From Sternotherus odoratus (taxonomy: Eukaryota; Chordata; Testudines; Kinosternidae): a stretch of 64,000 bases of DNA. The notes beneath the pieces are model-generated. The model saw nothing but the letters and a program-made list of their open reading frames with translations, was not told where the DNA came from and did not search any database. Position 1 is the stretch's first letter; each line of letters opens with the position of its first letter. The translations under genes and the position numbers were made by a program. The stretch lies in NCBI GenBank assembly GCA_032164245.1, contig JAVMKO010000001.1, positions 245,405,644 through 245,469,643 of the forward strand, given 5' to 3'. Shown piece by piece: positions 45,381 to 56,971 of the stretch.

Positions 45381-46455
45381 TCAGTATGTGTATTTTGAAA
45401 AAAAGAACTCCATCAAAAATGTCCCATTTTAAAAGCTGAAATGTGGAAACACCTTACTTTCTAAGAATTATGCAATTTTTTCAGCCTATTTAAATTTAAA
45501 AAAGCGAAGAATTGCAAAGAGGCTAGATAATGTGTGTTAAAATCTGGATTTCACCATTTCTGAATTCTTGGTTTTTTTCTATAAAGAACACATATCTCAA
45601 ACATGTAATTGTAAGACACACGGAAAAAGACAGTCAGGAGGTGTTGGGTCCATTGTATATATAATCCACTTTTTGGGGTTAAAGGTTTTAATGCAAGGCC
45701 GGAATGGCTTCAAATACACGTTTTACAAAGTTGCATAAGTATGTATGTACCCAAGACAGCTTATAGAATAAAGACACATATTTACAAAATTGTCTAATAG
45801 ACATTACTGTGGAGACCAAGATAGTTTCTTGGGTAAATCTATGTCATGACCCACCATTAAAGTAAATGATGCTTATATTATTTTCTTGCCATTAAAAACA
45901 CAATTGTTTAAGTACAAAGAGGAGCACTTTTTCGTTAGTCTTTTGTGGCTCCAGTGGCATAAATGTCTTGTAAAATCAGCTTAACCAGTCAGATGAAGAT
46001 TCTCCTGAGTGGAGCTGCACACCAAGTTCTTTGCAGCATAGATGGTATGCAGAGAGAATTGGCTAGCCAAAGGAAACCTAGTCAGCAAACCATTGTGTTA
46101 TGGCAAGCCCCAGGTAGAATAAAGGCCCTTTGGAATTACAGACAATGAGTGTAGTTTAGAGCAGCAATGAACAAAACTATGCCTGATACTAAATTTCAGC
46201 TAGAACTAACCCATTGTGGAACTGGCCCCAGGATTGTAGAGACACAAATAGCTCCTTTATGTCCTACCACCTCTGCCCAGTGTATACAAGGCACAGTTGA
46301 GAATCTGGTCCAATGTGTTTAATGTCAGGTTTGTACCATAATCCAACCCCCAAACCAGCAAATGCAAAGTTAAACAATGGTTACATGCTCCTTGCCCAGT
46401 CTTGGACTATATATGGGCACAGCTTTGGCTTTACACCCAGTTTGCTATTCTGTGG
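44471..46455. other. Unique non-coding DNA
   Basis: No gene recognised. It contains the (CT)n microsatellite at 45317-45382. The rest is AT-rich. Confidence 0.45.
45317..45382. repeat. (CT)n microsatellite
   Basis: About 65 bp of CT dinucleotide with a single interruption (CCCTCTC) at the end. Confidence 0.95.
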
Positions 46456-46672
46456 AACATAAGAATGGTCATACTGGGTCAGACCAATGGTCCATCCAGT
46501 CCAGTATCCTGTCTTCTGACAGTGGCTAATGCCAGGTGCTTCAGAGGGAGTGAACAGAACAGGGAATCAGCAAGTGATCCATCCCCAGTCTTCATTCCCA
46601 GCTTCTGGAAAACTGAGGCTAGGGGCACTTCAAAACATGGTTTTTGCATCCCTGCCTAGCCTGGTTAAGTAA
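46456..46672 (-). mobile_element. CR1 3' end (antisense), UTR only
   Basis: AACATAAGAATGGTCATACT then GGGTCAGACCAATGGTCC is the reverse complement of the CR1 3' end, followed by TGACAGTGGCTAATGCC and the UTR. It is truncated after about 215 bp. Confidence 0.9.
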
Positions 46673-47504
46673 TGATATTTACTTGTATATTATATATTTA
46701 ATCATTGTGTCTAGGGCTTGATCTAGTAAGTGCTGAGCTCCTACTGAGGATGTGGGGTGTTCTGCACCTAACTGCATCAGGCCTTTTATCTTTATCTGGC
46801 TCCATGTACACAAGACATTGGCAATTACAAAGGTTTGTAGAAAATTGCATTTGGGGAAAGCAATGCAGATTGTAACTGTTTCGAATGTCTTCCACAGATT
46901 ATGTGACAAGCCCCTCAGGAAACACTGTTTTGGATGCTAACTCTCTTGTTACCATATTAATTGACTTCGTCATGACAGTTTTGGCATCTGAAAATGGCTG
47001 TGAACATGCTGTGCTCCTCAAGAGACCAATCAGGGGCAGGGGAAATTGGTTTACTGGTTTCCAAACAGCGTGTGCTAAAGGTGCTGCTATTCAAGCATAG
47101 TTTAAATTCCTCTATTTTAGCTTGAATGAGGAGCCAAAGACACTGCAGACTAAGGAAAATGCTGCTTGTATTTAGCACTGTGGAGAGGAATCTGAGAGAA
47201 ATTATTTCTCTGACAGTGGGATTTCTGCAGTGAGTTTTGTACGTGAGCAAAAATGAAAAATGTGTGTCATAGTAGTTAAGGTGGGATTGGGTAGCTGAAG
47301 ATCGAGGTGCTAAGGATCCAGAGGAGTCCTGAACACCTCCTGAGAGGTTCTGATGATCAACTTTGAGTGATTTCAGCTCAGCTGGCTGCATTACATACTT
47401 TCAGTCAAAATCTTACTATATGACTAAAGAACTCACTATCCTAAGGAGAGACAAGGAATGGAGGAAGGGAAGTATCCAGGGATAAATGAAAGAAATGGGT
47501 GCGG
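46673..47504. other. Unique non-coding DNA
   Basis: No gene recognised. The 144-codon frame at 46957-47391 (- strand) and those at 46752-47100 overlap each other, with no motifs. Confidence 0.45.
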
Positions 47505-47590
47505 TGCTGTGGCCTACAATGTGCAGGAGGTCAGACTAGATGATCACGATGGTCCCTTCTGACCTTGAAGTCTATGAGTCTCTAATATAT
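47505..47590 (+). mobile_element. CR1-type 3' tail (sense)
   Basis: TGTGGCCTACAATGTGCAGG, then GTCAGACTAGATGATCACG and TTGAAGTCTATGAGTCT match the terminal 85 bp of the CR1-related element whose tail is also at 19846-19895. Nothing upstream is retained. Confidence 0.8.
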
Positions 47591-47804
47591 CTGCTCTTTT
47601 AATTTATCCTGGGATTTTAATATAAAAACCAAGAGATTTTAATTTCTAGTTTGCTTTTGTTCTGCTTGGGGAGTGGGAGTCAGTGGGAGGCTGCTGTGGA
47701 AGAAGTTTGAAGGCAATGAAAAGTGTGGACATGATAGGGAGGAAAAGAATAAGGAGGAAATTACTTTAGCATGAAAGGCCAAAGGAGTAGTAACAAGAGA
47801 AAAA

Positions 47805-47910
47805 GGGCCCGATTCACCCCTAAATTTCTTCAGTTTTGTACTCACGGAACTGACTTGAAGGGAATCGTTACACCAGGGTAAAGCTGCAGCAATGCAGTGA
47901 ATCGGGCTCT
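47805..47910. mobile_element. Small MITE with GGGCCCGATTCAC termini
   Basis: GGGCCCGATTCAC at the left is matched in inverse by GTGAATCGGGCTCT at the right, 12 of 13 positions. The body is about 106 bp and non-coding. The flanks are A-rich so a duplication cannot be told from composition. Confidence 0.8.
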
Positions 47911-48800
47911 AAAGGTTAAATATAGGGAAAATCCTTTTATCCTGAAAGGGCAGGAGGCTGAAAATGGGAAGATATGGCAGCAGTAGCAGAGCCCTATCCT
48001 ATTACTTGCCTCATGTTTCAGGAAGACAGAGAAGATCTCTTAGTTTCTCACAAACTTGTGCAAAATCCTTTTCAGGCACTTAGTGACATTGGTGCAATGT
48101 TCATGCAAGCTGTCACAAGAATCTCAGTGAAAACCAAGTGGAGTATAAAAGTGAAAATACAAGAACATAGGTTGTTACTAGCTCTGTTTGGAAACAGAAT
48201 GGGGGAGCACCTGGAAGAACCCTTCTTTTTCACCCTCTCAGCTAGTCCTTGAACTCAGCTAGCCAAAGGGCATGGGGAGAGATACAATAAAGGAGTGCTG
48301 GGGCCCCATCCCATCCATACTAGCCAACTGACCAGGCACCATGTAGGAAAAGGAAGCGCCATTACAAAGACAGTTGCAGTCACTGGGCAACCCTGGTAAT
48401 CCTGGGTGGGGATCCTGCCACAATGCGTTCACCCCTGGGGCTGTGTATGGTTGCATCCCCCCCCCCCCCAACAGAGGCCATCACATACATCACTAATGAA
48501 GCTCATTATATGCTAGTAGCTATATATGTTTCCATAAAGTGGTAGGACCCAGTAATAGCACAGAAATATATAAGGATTAGAAAACTTGATTACTGGAGCA
48601 ATGCCACCACAAAGGTAATGAAGGATTTAGTGGCCCACAAAGCAACAGTTCAGGCAGATAGCTTATATCCTAGTAAAGTGGTGGAAGGACATGCAAAGAG
48701 GTACATACTATGCAAAATATTCCCTAGTGGGATATTTTTTTTTTTTGGGGGGGGGGGGTCGTTTTTCATTTCCAACCATTTAAAATTCATACCTTTATAG
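47911..48800. other. Unique DNA with homopolymer tracts
   Basis: No gene. A run of C at about 48459-48470 and a T-then-G run at 48731-48760 stand out. Short frames are incidental. Confidence 0.5.
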
Positions 48801-49318
48801 CAGGGGTCTCAAACTCAAATGACCACGAGGGCCGCATGAGGACTAGTGCACTGGCTCGAGGGCCGCACCACTGACACACACACACACCCTCGCTGCCCCG
48901 GCTGTGCCCCCACTCCACCCCTTCCATGAGGACTAGTGCACTGGCCCGAGGGCCGCACCACTGACACACACCCGCCCTTGCTGCCCCGGCTCCGCCCCCC
49001 ACTCCACCCCTTCCAAGAGGTCCCACCCCTGCCCCACCTCCTCCTCTGAGCACGCAGCTCCCCATTCCCTCCTGGAAAGCACCAGGCACCACCAACAGCT
49101 GTTTGGCAAACAAAGCAAGAGCAATCTAGGAAGTCCAGAGCTAGAAACACACGCGGCCCAGCCAGGCAGCAGAGAAGCCTCCACTTCTGGCCCCTCCGTC
49201 CTGCAAACTGCTATGGGGGGGCCGGGGGCAGGGGGGGGGCGCCAGGAAGCTTGGCGGGCCGCAGAGAAGGGCTTTGCGGGCCGCATATGGCCCCCGGGCC
49301 GCATGTTTGAGACCCCTG
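48801..49318. mobile_element. Complete hAT MITE with perfect target duplication
   Basis: The ends CAGGGGTCTCAAACTC and GTTTGAGACCCCTG are perfect inverted repeats over at least 14 bp. The element is flanked on both sides by CTTTATAG (48793-48800 and 49319-49326). It is 518 bp long, GC-rich and has no transposase, so it needs an enzyme from elsewhere. It includes a tandem unit of about 90 bp (48838-49017) and a right part that is the same sequence as the hAT nested in CR1 at 12760. The open frames on the - strand are repeat-derived. Confidence 0.95.
48838..49017. repeat. ~90-bp tandem duplication in the hAT MITE
   Basis: GAGGACTAGTGCACTGGC and the following bases through CACCCCTTCCA occur twice in a row, with a few mismatches; a CA dinucleotide run of different length sits in each copy. 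The equivalent hAT at 12760-14850 shows only one such unit (about 14750-14820). Confidence 0.85.
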
Positions 49319-49326
49319 CTTTATAG

Positions 49327-51021
49327 CATGCACTAGCAGTGTAGTCAGGGAGAGGTGGAAGGATCAATGGAAGGACTGAAGTGAGAACATTAGTAAGTCA
49401 AGGCTCTGAATGACATAACATCTATTATTCATCTATTTACTCACATCCATATCTAGAGTTAGGGAAGTTATTGGCACACAAGACATGGGTAAATTTTTCT
49501 ATCAGATGATATAAGCTATTACTAAAGGAACATTTGAAAAGGCAACTAAATAGTACAGAAACCAGCCTGCATACTAAGTACAGAACTGTCCAAAATACAA
49601 GGTATGAACTTTATAGCGCTTTTCATTTGCAAAGTTCAGGAACTCAGACATACTGTATGAAATTGTAAAATCACAAGCATTCCTTCCAAGGGGGCCTCAA
49701 GAGTATAGAAAACTCTCCTGGCAACAGTATCCAATTCTTTCAGAACAGCTAGCTTTGTATCTATCCACATTTGTCTGTGGATTTTTAATTTACCGAACAT
49801 CATATATCTAGAACACCAATATATCTGCAATAGATTATTGTGGGATAAATTCTTAAGAAAAATTATGCTTAGGTAATGACATTAAAGAATTTAGATACAT
49901 TTTGTAGTTTTCCTAGCACTACACATTTTCTTTCTTTACTACAGATGAAAAGAAATACAGTAAGGTTTTCACCCTAAGCAAGAATCTTATGGCCTGTATT
50001 TGGTATGAAGTGTCCATAAAGTACACTTGCTATGTGCTGCATTATGGGATAAAAGATAATTTTAAAGAAATTACCAGGAGGAGAAAAGGTTTCTTGTCAG
50101 CAATGACTTGGCTCCTCTCATAGCTTGATAAATACATGTCTTAGTTCCTCCTCCACTAGAGGAAATAAAAATTGATTAATTTTTTTCAATTGTTCCTTGA
50201 TTATTCCGAAGCTTTCTGGATTTCTCTCTGAAAGAGCATTACCCAGGCGGGACTGACATCTGGAGTCTTTCACTGATCGTTTCTAATTGTGTTGTTATCC
50301 ACAGGGGGAAGAACTTGTATTTAGCATAAGATACATCAATAAAGTGCTGATAGAGCAAGGTTACAACATTTTTCCTTTACCCTGTGACAACACCTGCATG
50401 CAAGAGTTATTTGGAAGCACAGGCATAACTATACCAGATCAGGCTAATTGTGCATCTACCCCGCAGCAGAATATTTTTCCTAACTCCAATCAGCTAGTGG
50501 CTTATGATCTGAACCCTAAGGGTTTGCATCCCATGTCGATCAAATAATTCCACAGAAATCTTACACTGGCATAGAACCAGTGCAAGAGGGTTCAGTGTGG
50601 ACACTAAAAGTTAAGAGAAAAGAAAAGATTATTCTATAGGGAAATGGAATATTTCTGCAGGGAGTGGAGTAGAAAAGTCTGAGGGAACCAGAAAGTCTCT
50701 GGGAGAATATTTCTGCAGGGAGTGGAGTAGAAAAGTCTGAGGGAACCAGAAAGTCTCTGGGAGTGAGCAGTGTAGGATATCTGGGCAGGTGCTTTGGTTT
50801 TAAAGGCAGGATGGGGCAAAGTAAAAAAGACAGTTTTATTTCAAACAATTTAATGATCACAGTAAACCTGTACAACAAGTAGTTGATTTTGAACATGTTG
50901 TGATTTAATTTGATTGAAGAAATCCCATATTGTTTGTAAAAATTATCGCAAAATCTGGGATGGGCAGGGAGAAGGAAATTGCAAAGCATTTGGCAAAACT
51001 TTCAGCAGATTTTCAGTGTGT
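49327..51021. other. Unique non-coding DNA
   Basis: No gene recognised. It contains a perfect 58-bp tandem duplication at 50648-50763. A short stretch 50550-50610 (ACTGGCATAGAACCAGTGC) forms a small hairpin. Confidence 0.5.
50648..50763. repeat. Perfect 58-bp tandem duplication
   Basis: The unit beginning AATATTTCTGCAGGGAGTGG and ending AAGTCTCTGGGAG is present at 50648-50705 and again at 50706-50763 with no differences that I can see. Both copies being identical points to a recent duplication. Confidence 0.97.
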
Positions 51022-51218
51022 ATTATTTTTTATTACAAATATTTGCACTGTAAAAATGATAAACAAAAGAAATAGTATTTTTTCAGTTCACCTCATATAA
51101 CTACTGTAGTGCAATCTGTTTGTTGTGAAATGTAATTTAGAAATGTAGATTTCTGTTACATAACTGCACTCAAAAACAAAACAATGTAAAACTTCAGATC
51201 CTACAAGTCCACAAAGTC

Positions 51219-51459
51219 CTACTTTTTGTTCAGCCAGTCGCTAAGATAAACAAGTTTGTTTACATTTACAGGAGATAACATTACCCTCTTCTCATTTACA
51301 ATGTCACCAGAAAGTGAGAACAGGCATTCGCATGGCAGTTTTGTAGCCAGCATTGCAAAGTATTTATGTGCCAAATATGCTAAACATCCGTATGCCCCTT
51401 CATGCTTCAGCCACCATTCCAGACGACCTGCTTCCATACAGATGATGCTCATTAAAAAA
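51219..51459 (-). pseudogene. hAT transposase C-terminal dimerisation domain, left copy
   Basis: On the - strand an open frame of 78 codons reads LEWWLKHEGAYGCLAYLAH, then LPCECLFSLSGDIVNEKR and SPVNVNKLVYLSDWLNKK before a stop. This is the hAT family C-terminal (dimerisation) domain: the paired Trp, the Ser-x-x-Phe-Ser block and the conserved Leu near the end. It is needed for transposase assembly. Because it lies at the inner side of the left arm, no complete gene sits behind it, so this copy is a truncated duplicate. It keeps an open frame to its stop. Confidence 0.85.
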
Positions 51460-51479
51460 AGAATGAGATAATTAAATTT

Positions 51480-52062
51480 GTGATGGAACTCCTTGGGGGA
51501 GAATTGTATGTGTCCTGCTCTGTTTTACCTGCATTCTGCCACATATTTCATGTTATAGCAGTCTCGGATGATGACCCAGCACATGTTGTTCATTTTTAGA
51601 AGACTACCTGCAGATTTGACAAAACGTAAAGAAGGTGCCAGTGTGAGATTTCTAAGATAGCTACAGCATCCAACATAAGGTTTAAGAATTTGAACTGCTT
51701 TCCAAAATTTGAGAGTGACAAGATATGGATCATGCTTTCAGAATTCTTAAAAGAGCAACACTCCTATGTGGAAACTACAGAAACCGAACCACCTTCTGCT
51801 GGTAGCATCTGACTCAGATGATGAAAATGAACATGCATCGGTCTGCATTGTTTTGGACTGTTATCAAGCAGACCCCATCATCAGCTTAGACACATGTCCC
51901 CTGGAATGGTGGTTGAAGCATGAAGGGACATATGAATCTTTAGCACATCTGGCACGTACATATCTTGCGATGCTGACTACAAAAGTGCCAAGTGAATGCC
52001 TGTTCTCACTTTCAGGTGCCATTGTAAACAAGAAGTGGCAGCACTGTCCCCTGCAAATGTAA
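51480..52062 (+). pseudogene. hAT transposase C-terminal half, right copy
   Basis: From about 51480 a frame with stops reads KFVMELLGGELYVSCSVLP, AVSDDDPAHVVHF and, further on, SDKIWIMLSEFLKEQHSYV, the part of the catalytic region preceding the C-terminal domain. The frame shifts at about 51805 and continues as CPLEWWLKHEGTYESLAHLA, VPSECLFSLSGAIVNKKW. At about 52040 a second frameshift ends the protein before the final Leu motif, which is present on the left copy. No upstream zinc-finger or DDE start is present, so it is dead. Confidence 0.8.
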
Positions 52063-52451
52063 ACAAACTTGTTTGAGGTGAAGTAGGCGCTAAATTTTTA
52101 CATTGTTTTATATGTGAATGTACTTTTTTTTTACATAATTCTACATTTGTAAGTTCAAACTTCATGATAAAGGGATTGCACTACAGTACTTGTACCAGGT
52201 GAACTGAAAAATACTATTTTTTTACAGTGCAAATACTTGTAGTCAAAAATATAAAGTGAGCACCATACACGTTGTATTCTGTGTTGTAACTGAAATCGAT
52301 ATATTTGAAAATATAGAAAATATTGAAAAATCTTTAAATAAATGGTATTCCATTATTGTCTAACAGTACAATTAATCATCTAATTGTGATTCATTTTTTT
52401 AAATCACGATTCATCATGATGATTTTTTTTGAATTGCTTGACAACCCTAAT

Positions 52452-54552
52452 TTCTAGTAGTCAGTCGCTCCTATGCAAAGTGAGTAGCACAATGGTGCTG
52501 TTTTACATTCCCCGTGCACAGGTGTAAATGTCTAGACAAGATGCGAGGCAGTGGAGAAACAGGTCCTTCATGTGTGACCTTTTCCAAAGAGTTAAAGAAG
52601 TCATTGGAGTTATAAGCCAAACATCAGTGGTCTCAGTCAGACCATCTATTTTATTTGTCTGCTGGAGAAAACAGTGTGCTGTTTCCAAGAGCACTTTGTC
52701 CTGAAGTGACTGATGTGGCTGTTGCAGTGTATTTGGAGGACAGCATGTTAGGCATAAAGAATCAGGATACTCAGTTAAAGCACAGCAAGAAATCAGAGAA
52801 GTATATTCTAACCATAGACAAAAAGACAGGAGAGATGAATAGGCTACAAGAGCTGAATCCCTCCTCCTTTGCCTCAGGAAACAAGATAGGCACATAGCAG
52901 GAGCTCTGTTCTCTGGTGACTTGTCTTTCAATTTACAGAGGAAACTTTAGCATCATTGGTATTATTTTAGGTCCAGACTGAAAGACACTAATGCCCACTT
53001 TTCAGATCTAGATCCAGTGATACAAAATCTTTAGAAATGTTGGGGGTTTGGGTAAACATCCAAGAATTCTCCTATGCACATACACCTCTGAATTCTCACT
53101 GTGCATCAACTGAGGATCCTGATTCTTTTTGTTTAACTGTGCCCTAGCTGTCCCTTTGAACTGGCCACCCGCTCCTCTCGGGAACCTCCGGCACAGGACA
53201 CAGGTGAGGCATTTCTACCTCCCAGCTACTTCACAATTGCTAGTTAGTCCATTCCAGCCACAGCACAATTTAGGGCTTCCTTTAGCCTGCTCCATCTTGA
53301 GAAAGAGGGAAAACAACTGCTGGCAGCCCCAGTATAGGAAAGGCCCCACCACACTTCCAGCACCAGGCTCAGCACGGGGACGGGGAAGAATTCCTCCCGT
53401 GTGCTCCAGGACAAAGCACATTGTTAACTCCAGCAGCCAAATAAACAAAAATCTTAATCTCCCCTTTAGGACTCAGCATGCTACTCTCATTCTCTGCCTA
53501 GACCTCTGCACCTCCTACCTGTGCTGGCTTTGTAGCAGAAAGCTTGGTGGTCTGCTGTGCTCCCTTGGAGGATAGTCTAAGGAAGAGCTCTGGGAACTTA
53601 TTACCTTTACCCACTGCCATGTCTTTCTCAGAGTTTGATCACTCAGTTTGCTCTCCCACTACTATTCAGCCTGGCATCTCACCCGCTTCTTCAGAGTTTT
53701 TGTGTAATTCACTCTCCAGCTTCAAAAGCACCCAGTGATCCCATTAGTTATTCAGCCTCTAGGAATCAAATACAGGCATCAAAACATTCCTGCAATAAAC
53801 ACAGCTGGAAACCCCTGCATTTTGACTGGCCTTTAACTCATTGCTGGAGTGTTAATGATGTTGTCATGGCATGTGCTGGATCGGTGAATAGGTGTAGCGC
53901 CTGGATATCAGTAGCCAAAATATAGAATTTCATCATGCCATTTTGTAGCAAAACTGTACATAAAATTTCCTTTCAGTTGTGCCTTTAAAATATATGGCTT
54001 GTCCCCTTTCTCGCTGACATGGTTCTGTCCTGTGGGGTTTTGTTTTACTGCACATTTGTTTCTTTTGCTGCCTACTCATTTGTTTTCCTGGCTGTGGCTC
54101 TTAGCCTACTCATTTGTCTAAGTAAAATTGTCCTTGACCATGCATCATCCCCCCTCCCCCTTTCTGTTGTTTCTTTCTCTCTGGTCACTCTATACCATGG
54201 CATCTGTGTAATGTTGTATTATTCATTAATATACTCCATGAGTGGTTTACCAATGGGGGAAAACGGTAAAACATGGTGGTTTAGGGGGAAAAAAAAAACT
54301 TGTCTTGGTTTTTATAAAATTATGCACAGATTGACTCAGATAATCATCAAGCATTAATGAAAACTAAACTGAAGCAGGTGTCACTGGTCACAATTTCCTT
54401 TGAAATATATGTTTGTCTCCTTACTCTACTGAATCTGAAGGAGCTGATCTACACATTATTCCCTGTGTATATTCATCCGAATGCATGACAGTCAGTGCAG
54501 ATATCCCCAAAATAACCCAAAATGATTTACCAGGTCTGGGTAAAGCTAAGAG
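52452..54552. other. Unique non-coding DNA, nothing assigned
   Basis: Several open frames of 60-148 codons occur (52503-52931, 53129-53575, 54019-54357), but none shows a domain and some overlap on opposite strands. 53600-53900 has many short C-rich words and could be a decayed repeat. No gene is called. Confidence 0.4.
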
Positions 54553-54992
54553 TCATAGAATTATAGAATATCAGGGTTGGAAGGGACCTCAGGAGGTCAT
54601 CGAGTCCAACCCCTTGCTCAAAGCAGGGCCAACTAAATCATCCCAGCCAGGGCTTAGTCAAGCCTGACCTTAAAAACCTCTAAGGATTCTACCACCTCCC
54701 TAGGTAACCCATTCCAATGCTTCACCACCCTCCTAGTGAAAAAGTTTTTCCTAATATCCAACCTACACCTTCCCCACTGCAGTTTGAGACCATTACTCCT
54801 TGTTCTGTCATCTGCTACCACCGAGAACAGTCTAGATCCATCATCCTCTTTGGAACCCCCTTTCAGGTAGTTGAAAGCAGCTATCAAATCTCCCCTCAGT
54901 CGACTAAACAATCCCAGGTGCCTCAGGCTTGCCTCATTAGTCATGTGCTCCAGGCCCCCAATCATTTTTGTTGCCCTTCCACATCCTTCCTG
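54553..54992 (-). mobile_element. CR1 3' end (antisense)
   Basis: TCATAGAATTATAGAATATC then GGTTGGAAGGGACCTCAGG is the CR1 3' tail, same subfamily as 5386-6000. The - strand retains the ORF2 end ([33 protein letters not shown]), now without the fuller EKRR box. It ends near 54992 by truncation. Confidence 0.9.
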
Positions 54993-55309
54993 TAGCACTG
55001 TAGCATTACAAGCACTAATTATAATCTCAAAGTCAGAATCTGCAGCTTTACAGGTTAGCATATTAGGAGTAAAAACAACTCATGGTATCTTACATTTCCC
55101 TTCCCTCACCTTAGTGTAAAAATGACTAAGATGTGCTGCACTTTCTCTCCAGAGGTAGCACTGTGGGGATGCTATACAGTCTGAATGAAACAAATCCATG
55201 ACTGATTTCCTGAGGGAATTTGTAAAAGCACAGATTTCCTTAGCAGTCAGTAACTCAGCTGTCCACCTAGCACCTAGATGTGCATGGTCTGCTTGGTAAA
55301 ACATATGAC
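54993..55309. other. Unique non-coding DNA
   Basis: Nothing recognised between two CR1 copies. Confidence 0.5.
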
Positions 55310-56370
55310 AATCCTGGCTAATAGCCATTCATGGACCTTCATGAACTTACGAAGTTCTTTTTCGAACCCGGATATACTTCTGTCCCTCACAACATCCCAT
55401 GACAATGGAGTTCACAGTTTAATTGTGTGTAGTATGAAAAAGGATTTCCTTTTGTTTGTATTAAACCAGCCTTCCTATTAATTTCATTGAGCGACCTATG
55501 GATTTTCTGTTGTGCAAAAAGGTAAATAACACCTCCATATTCAAGTTTTATACACAATTAATGATTGTCTAGACTTCTATCATATGCCCCCTGAGTTGTC
55601 TCTTTCCTAAGATGAACAGGCCTAATCTTTTTAGTCTCTACTCATACAGAAGCCATCCCATAACCTTGATTATCTTTGTTGCCCTTCTCTGAACCTTTTC
55701 CAGTTCCAATATCCCTTTTTTTGAGACGGACCAACCAGAACTGAACAAAGTATTCAAAATGTGGATGCACATGAATTTATACAGTGGCACTATGATATTT
55801 TCTGTCTTATTTTCTATCCCTTTTCTCATGGTTCCTAACATATTGTTAGCCTTTTTGACCACAACTGCACACTGAGCTGGAGTTTTCAAAGAACTATCCG
55901 CAGTGACTCCAAGAGCTCTTTCTTGAGTGGTAACAGTTCATCTAGAACCCATCATTATATGTCTGTATCTTGGATTATTTTTTCCCAATATGCATTTCTT
56001 TGCACTTATCTGTGTTGATTTTAATCTGTAATGTCGTTGCCGAGGCACCCAGTTTTGTGTGATTCCTCCTCCCCCCACCCACAACTCTTCATAATCATTT
56101 TTGGATTTGATGATCTTGAGAAATTTTATATCAACTACAAACTTCCCTGCTTGACAGTCTTTCTGCTTCTGATGTACTTAAATTCTTACTGTTAGTTGTT
56201 GTGTCTGTAACAAGTTTCTTCTAAAAAAAAATCCTTAGCCTGCCTTATTATACTTAGCCTGCAAGGGTTTGTGCTCCTACCTATTTTGATTTTCAATTTT
56301 TAAATGAAGCCTTTGTGCCTCTAAATCTCCATTACTCCCCTATTTAGCCATAGCCTTTTGGTCCTCTGAT
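55310..56370 (-). mobile_element. CR1 LINE (antisense), with internal deletion
   Basis: Starting at GCTAATAGCCATTCATGGAC (UTR), the copy runs upward through ORF2 thumb residues (NMLGTMRKGIENKTENIIVP on the - strand at 55800-55840, ELEKVQRRATKIIKV at 55660-55710). Beyond about 56160 it jumps to the ORF2 linker region (TTTCTTCTAAAAAAAAATCC, GCCTGCCTTATTATACTT, AGCCATAGCCTTTTGGTCC), so the palm is deleted. The copy is old and diverged. Confidence 0.75.
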
Positions 56371-56971
56371 TGTATTGGGATTGCCTTAATCAGACCCATA
56401 AAATCAGAATAATAAAATCAGAGTCATAAAAGTCTGAATAATAAAGGTAAAATGCTTATTAGATTCTCACTGCATGCTTTCAACAGGCCTACCGACCAAA
56501 CTTTCTCAGAATCCAATGGCTGCTTCTTTTGTCTCTCCAGACGCAGTGAATGCAATGGGCAGGGAGAGAGAGAGAGGTGTGCATTGGAGTGTTTGTCCTT
56601 CCCTTTTATAGTTTAAGTTCCCCTCATGAAAAACATTTCCAGCTGAGAACTAGGAGATAAAGAGTCTATGCAGAAGGATATTCCCTGCTGGTGTTTTTTC
56701 ACCAGTTCGAACTTCCTTTGTTTTCCATTCCTGCTTGATGACTGTTTACTGCTTAAATAAAAATTAAGCAAGCACACATCCCTTCCTTTCTTTAGGACAA
56801 ACCTGATTTCTGCCGGGGCGGGTCTGTGGGGCTTGAAACACATCATACAGAGGAATCTTATAACTTCACACAATGTTGAAACACATATTTTACTAGGATA
56901 AAACTGACCTGCAAAGTATCAGCTTTCAAATGATACCTTACAAGGCATACTTTGTACAGTAGCGTGTAGAG
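56371..56971. other. Unique non-coding DNA
   Basis: No gene recognised. An AGAG run lies at about 56560-56575. The frame at 56613-56873 has no motif. Confidence 0.5.

Larger units (their letters stand above)
51022..52451. mobile_element. Large palindromic hAT transposon relic
   Basis: The left part 51022-51459 is the inverted copy of the right part 51888-52262: both carry the end of a hAT transposase gene followed by the same untranslated sequence (e.g. TTGCACTACAGTA, CAGTGCAAATA). The middle (51460-51887) holds more upstream transposase sequence in the + direction. The right terminus is GCTTGACAACCCTAA (52437-52451), with ATTGTGATTCATTTTTTT inside it. The matching left terminus is not visible. 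The element is about 1.43 kb. Confidence 0.85.

Noticed and set aside
45317..45382. Regulatory GAGA-type element at the (CT)n tract
   Set aside because: A plain dinucleotide microsatellite without a promoter or conserved context.
46957..47391. 144-codon open frame on the - strand as an exon
   Set aside because: No family resemblance, and overlapping frames exist on the + strand; no clear splice sites.
53129..53575. 148-codon open frame on the + strand
   Set aside because: No domain, no bias, and a competing frame on the other strand; probably chance in C-rich sequence.
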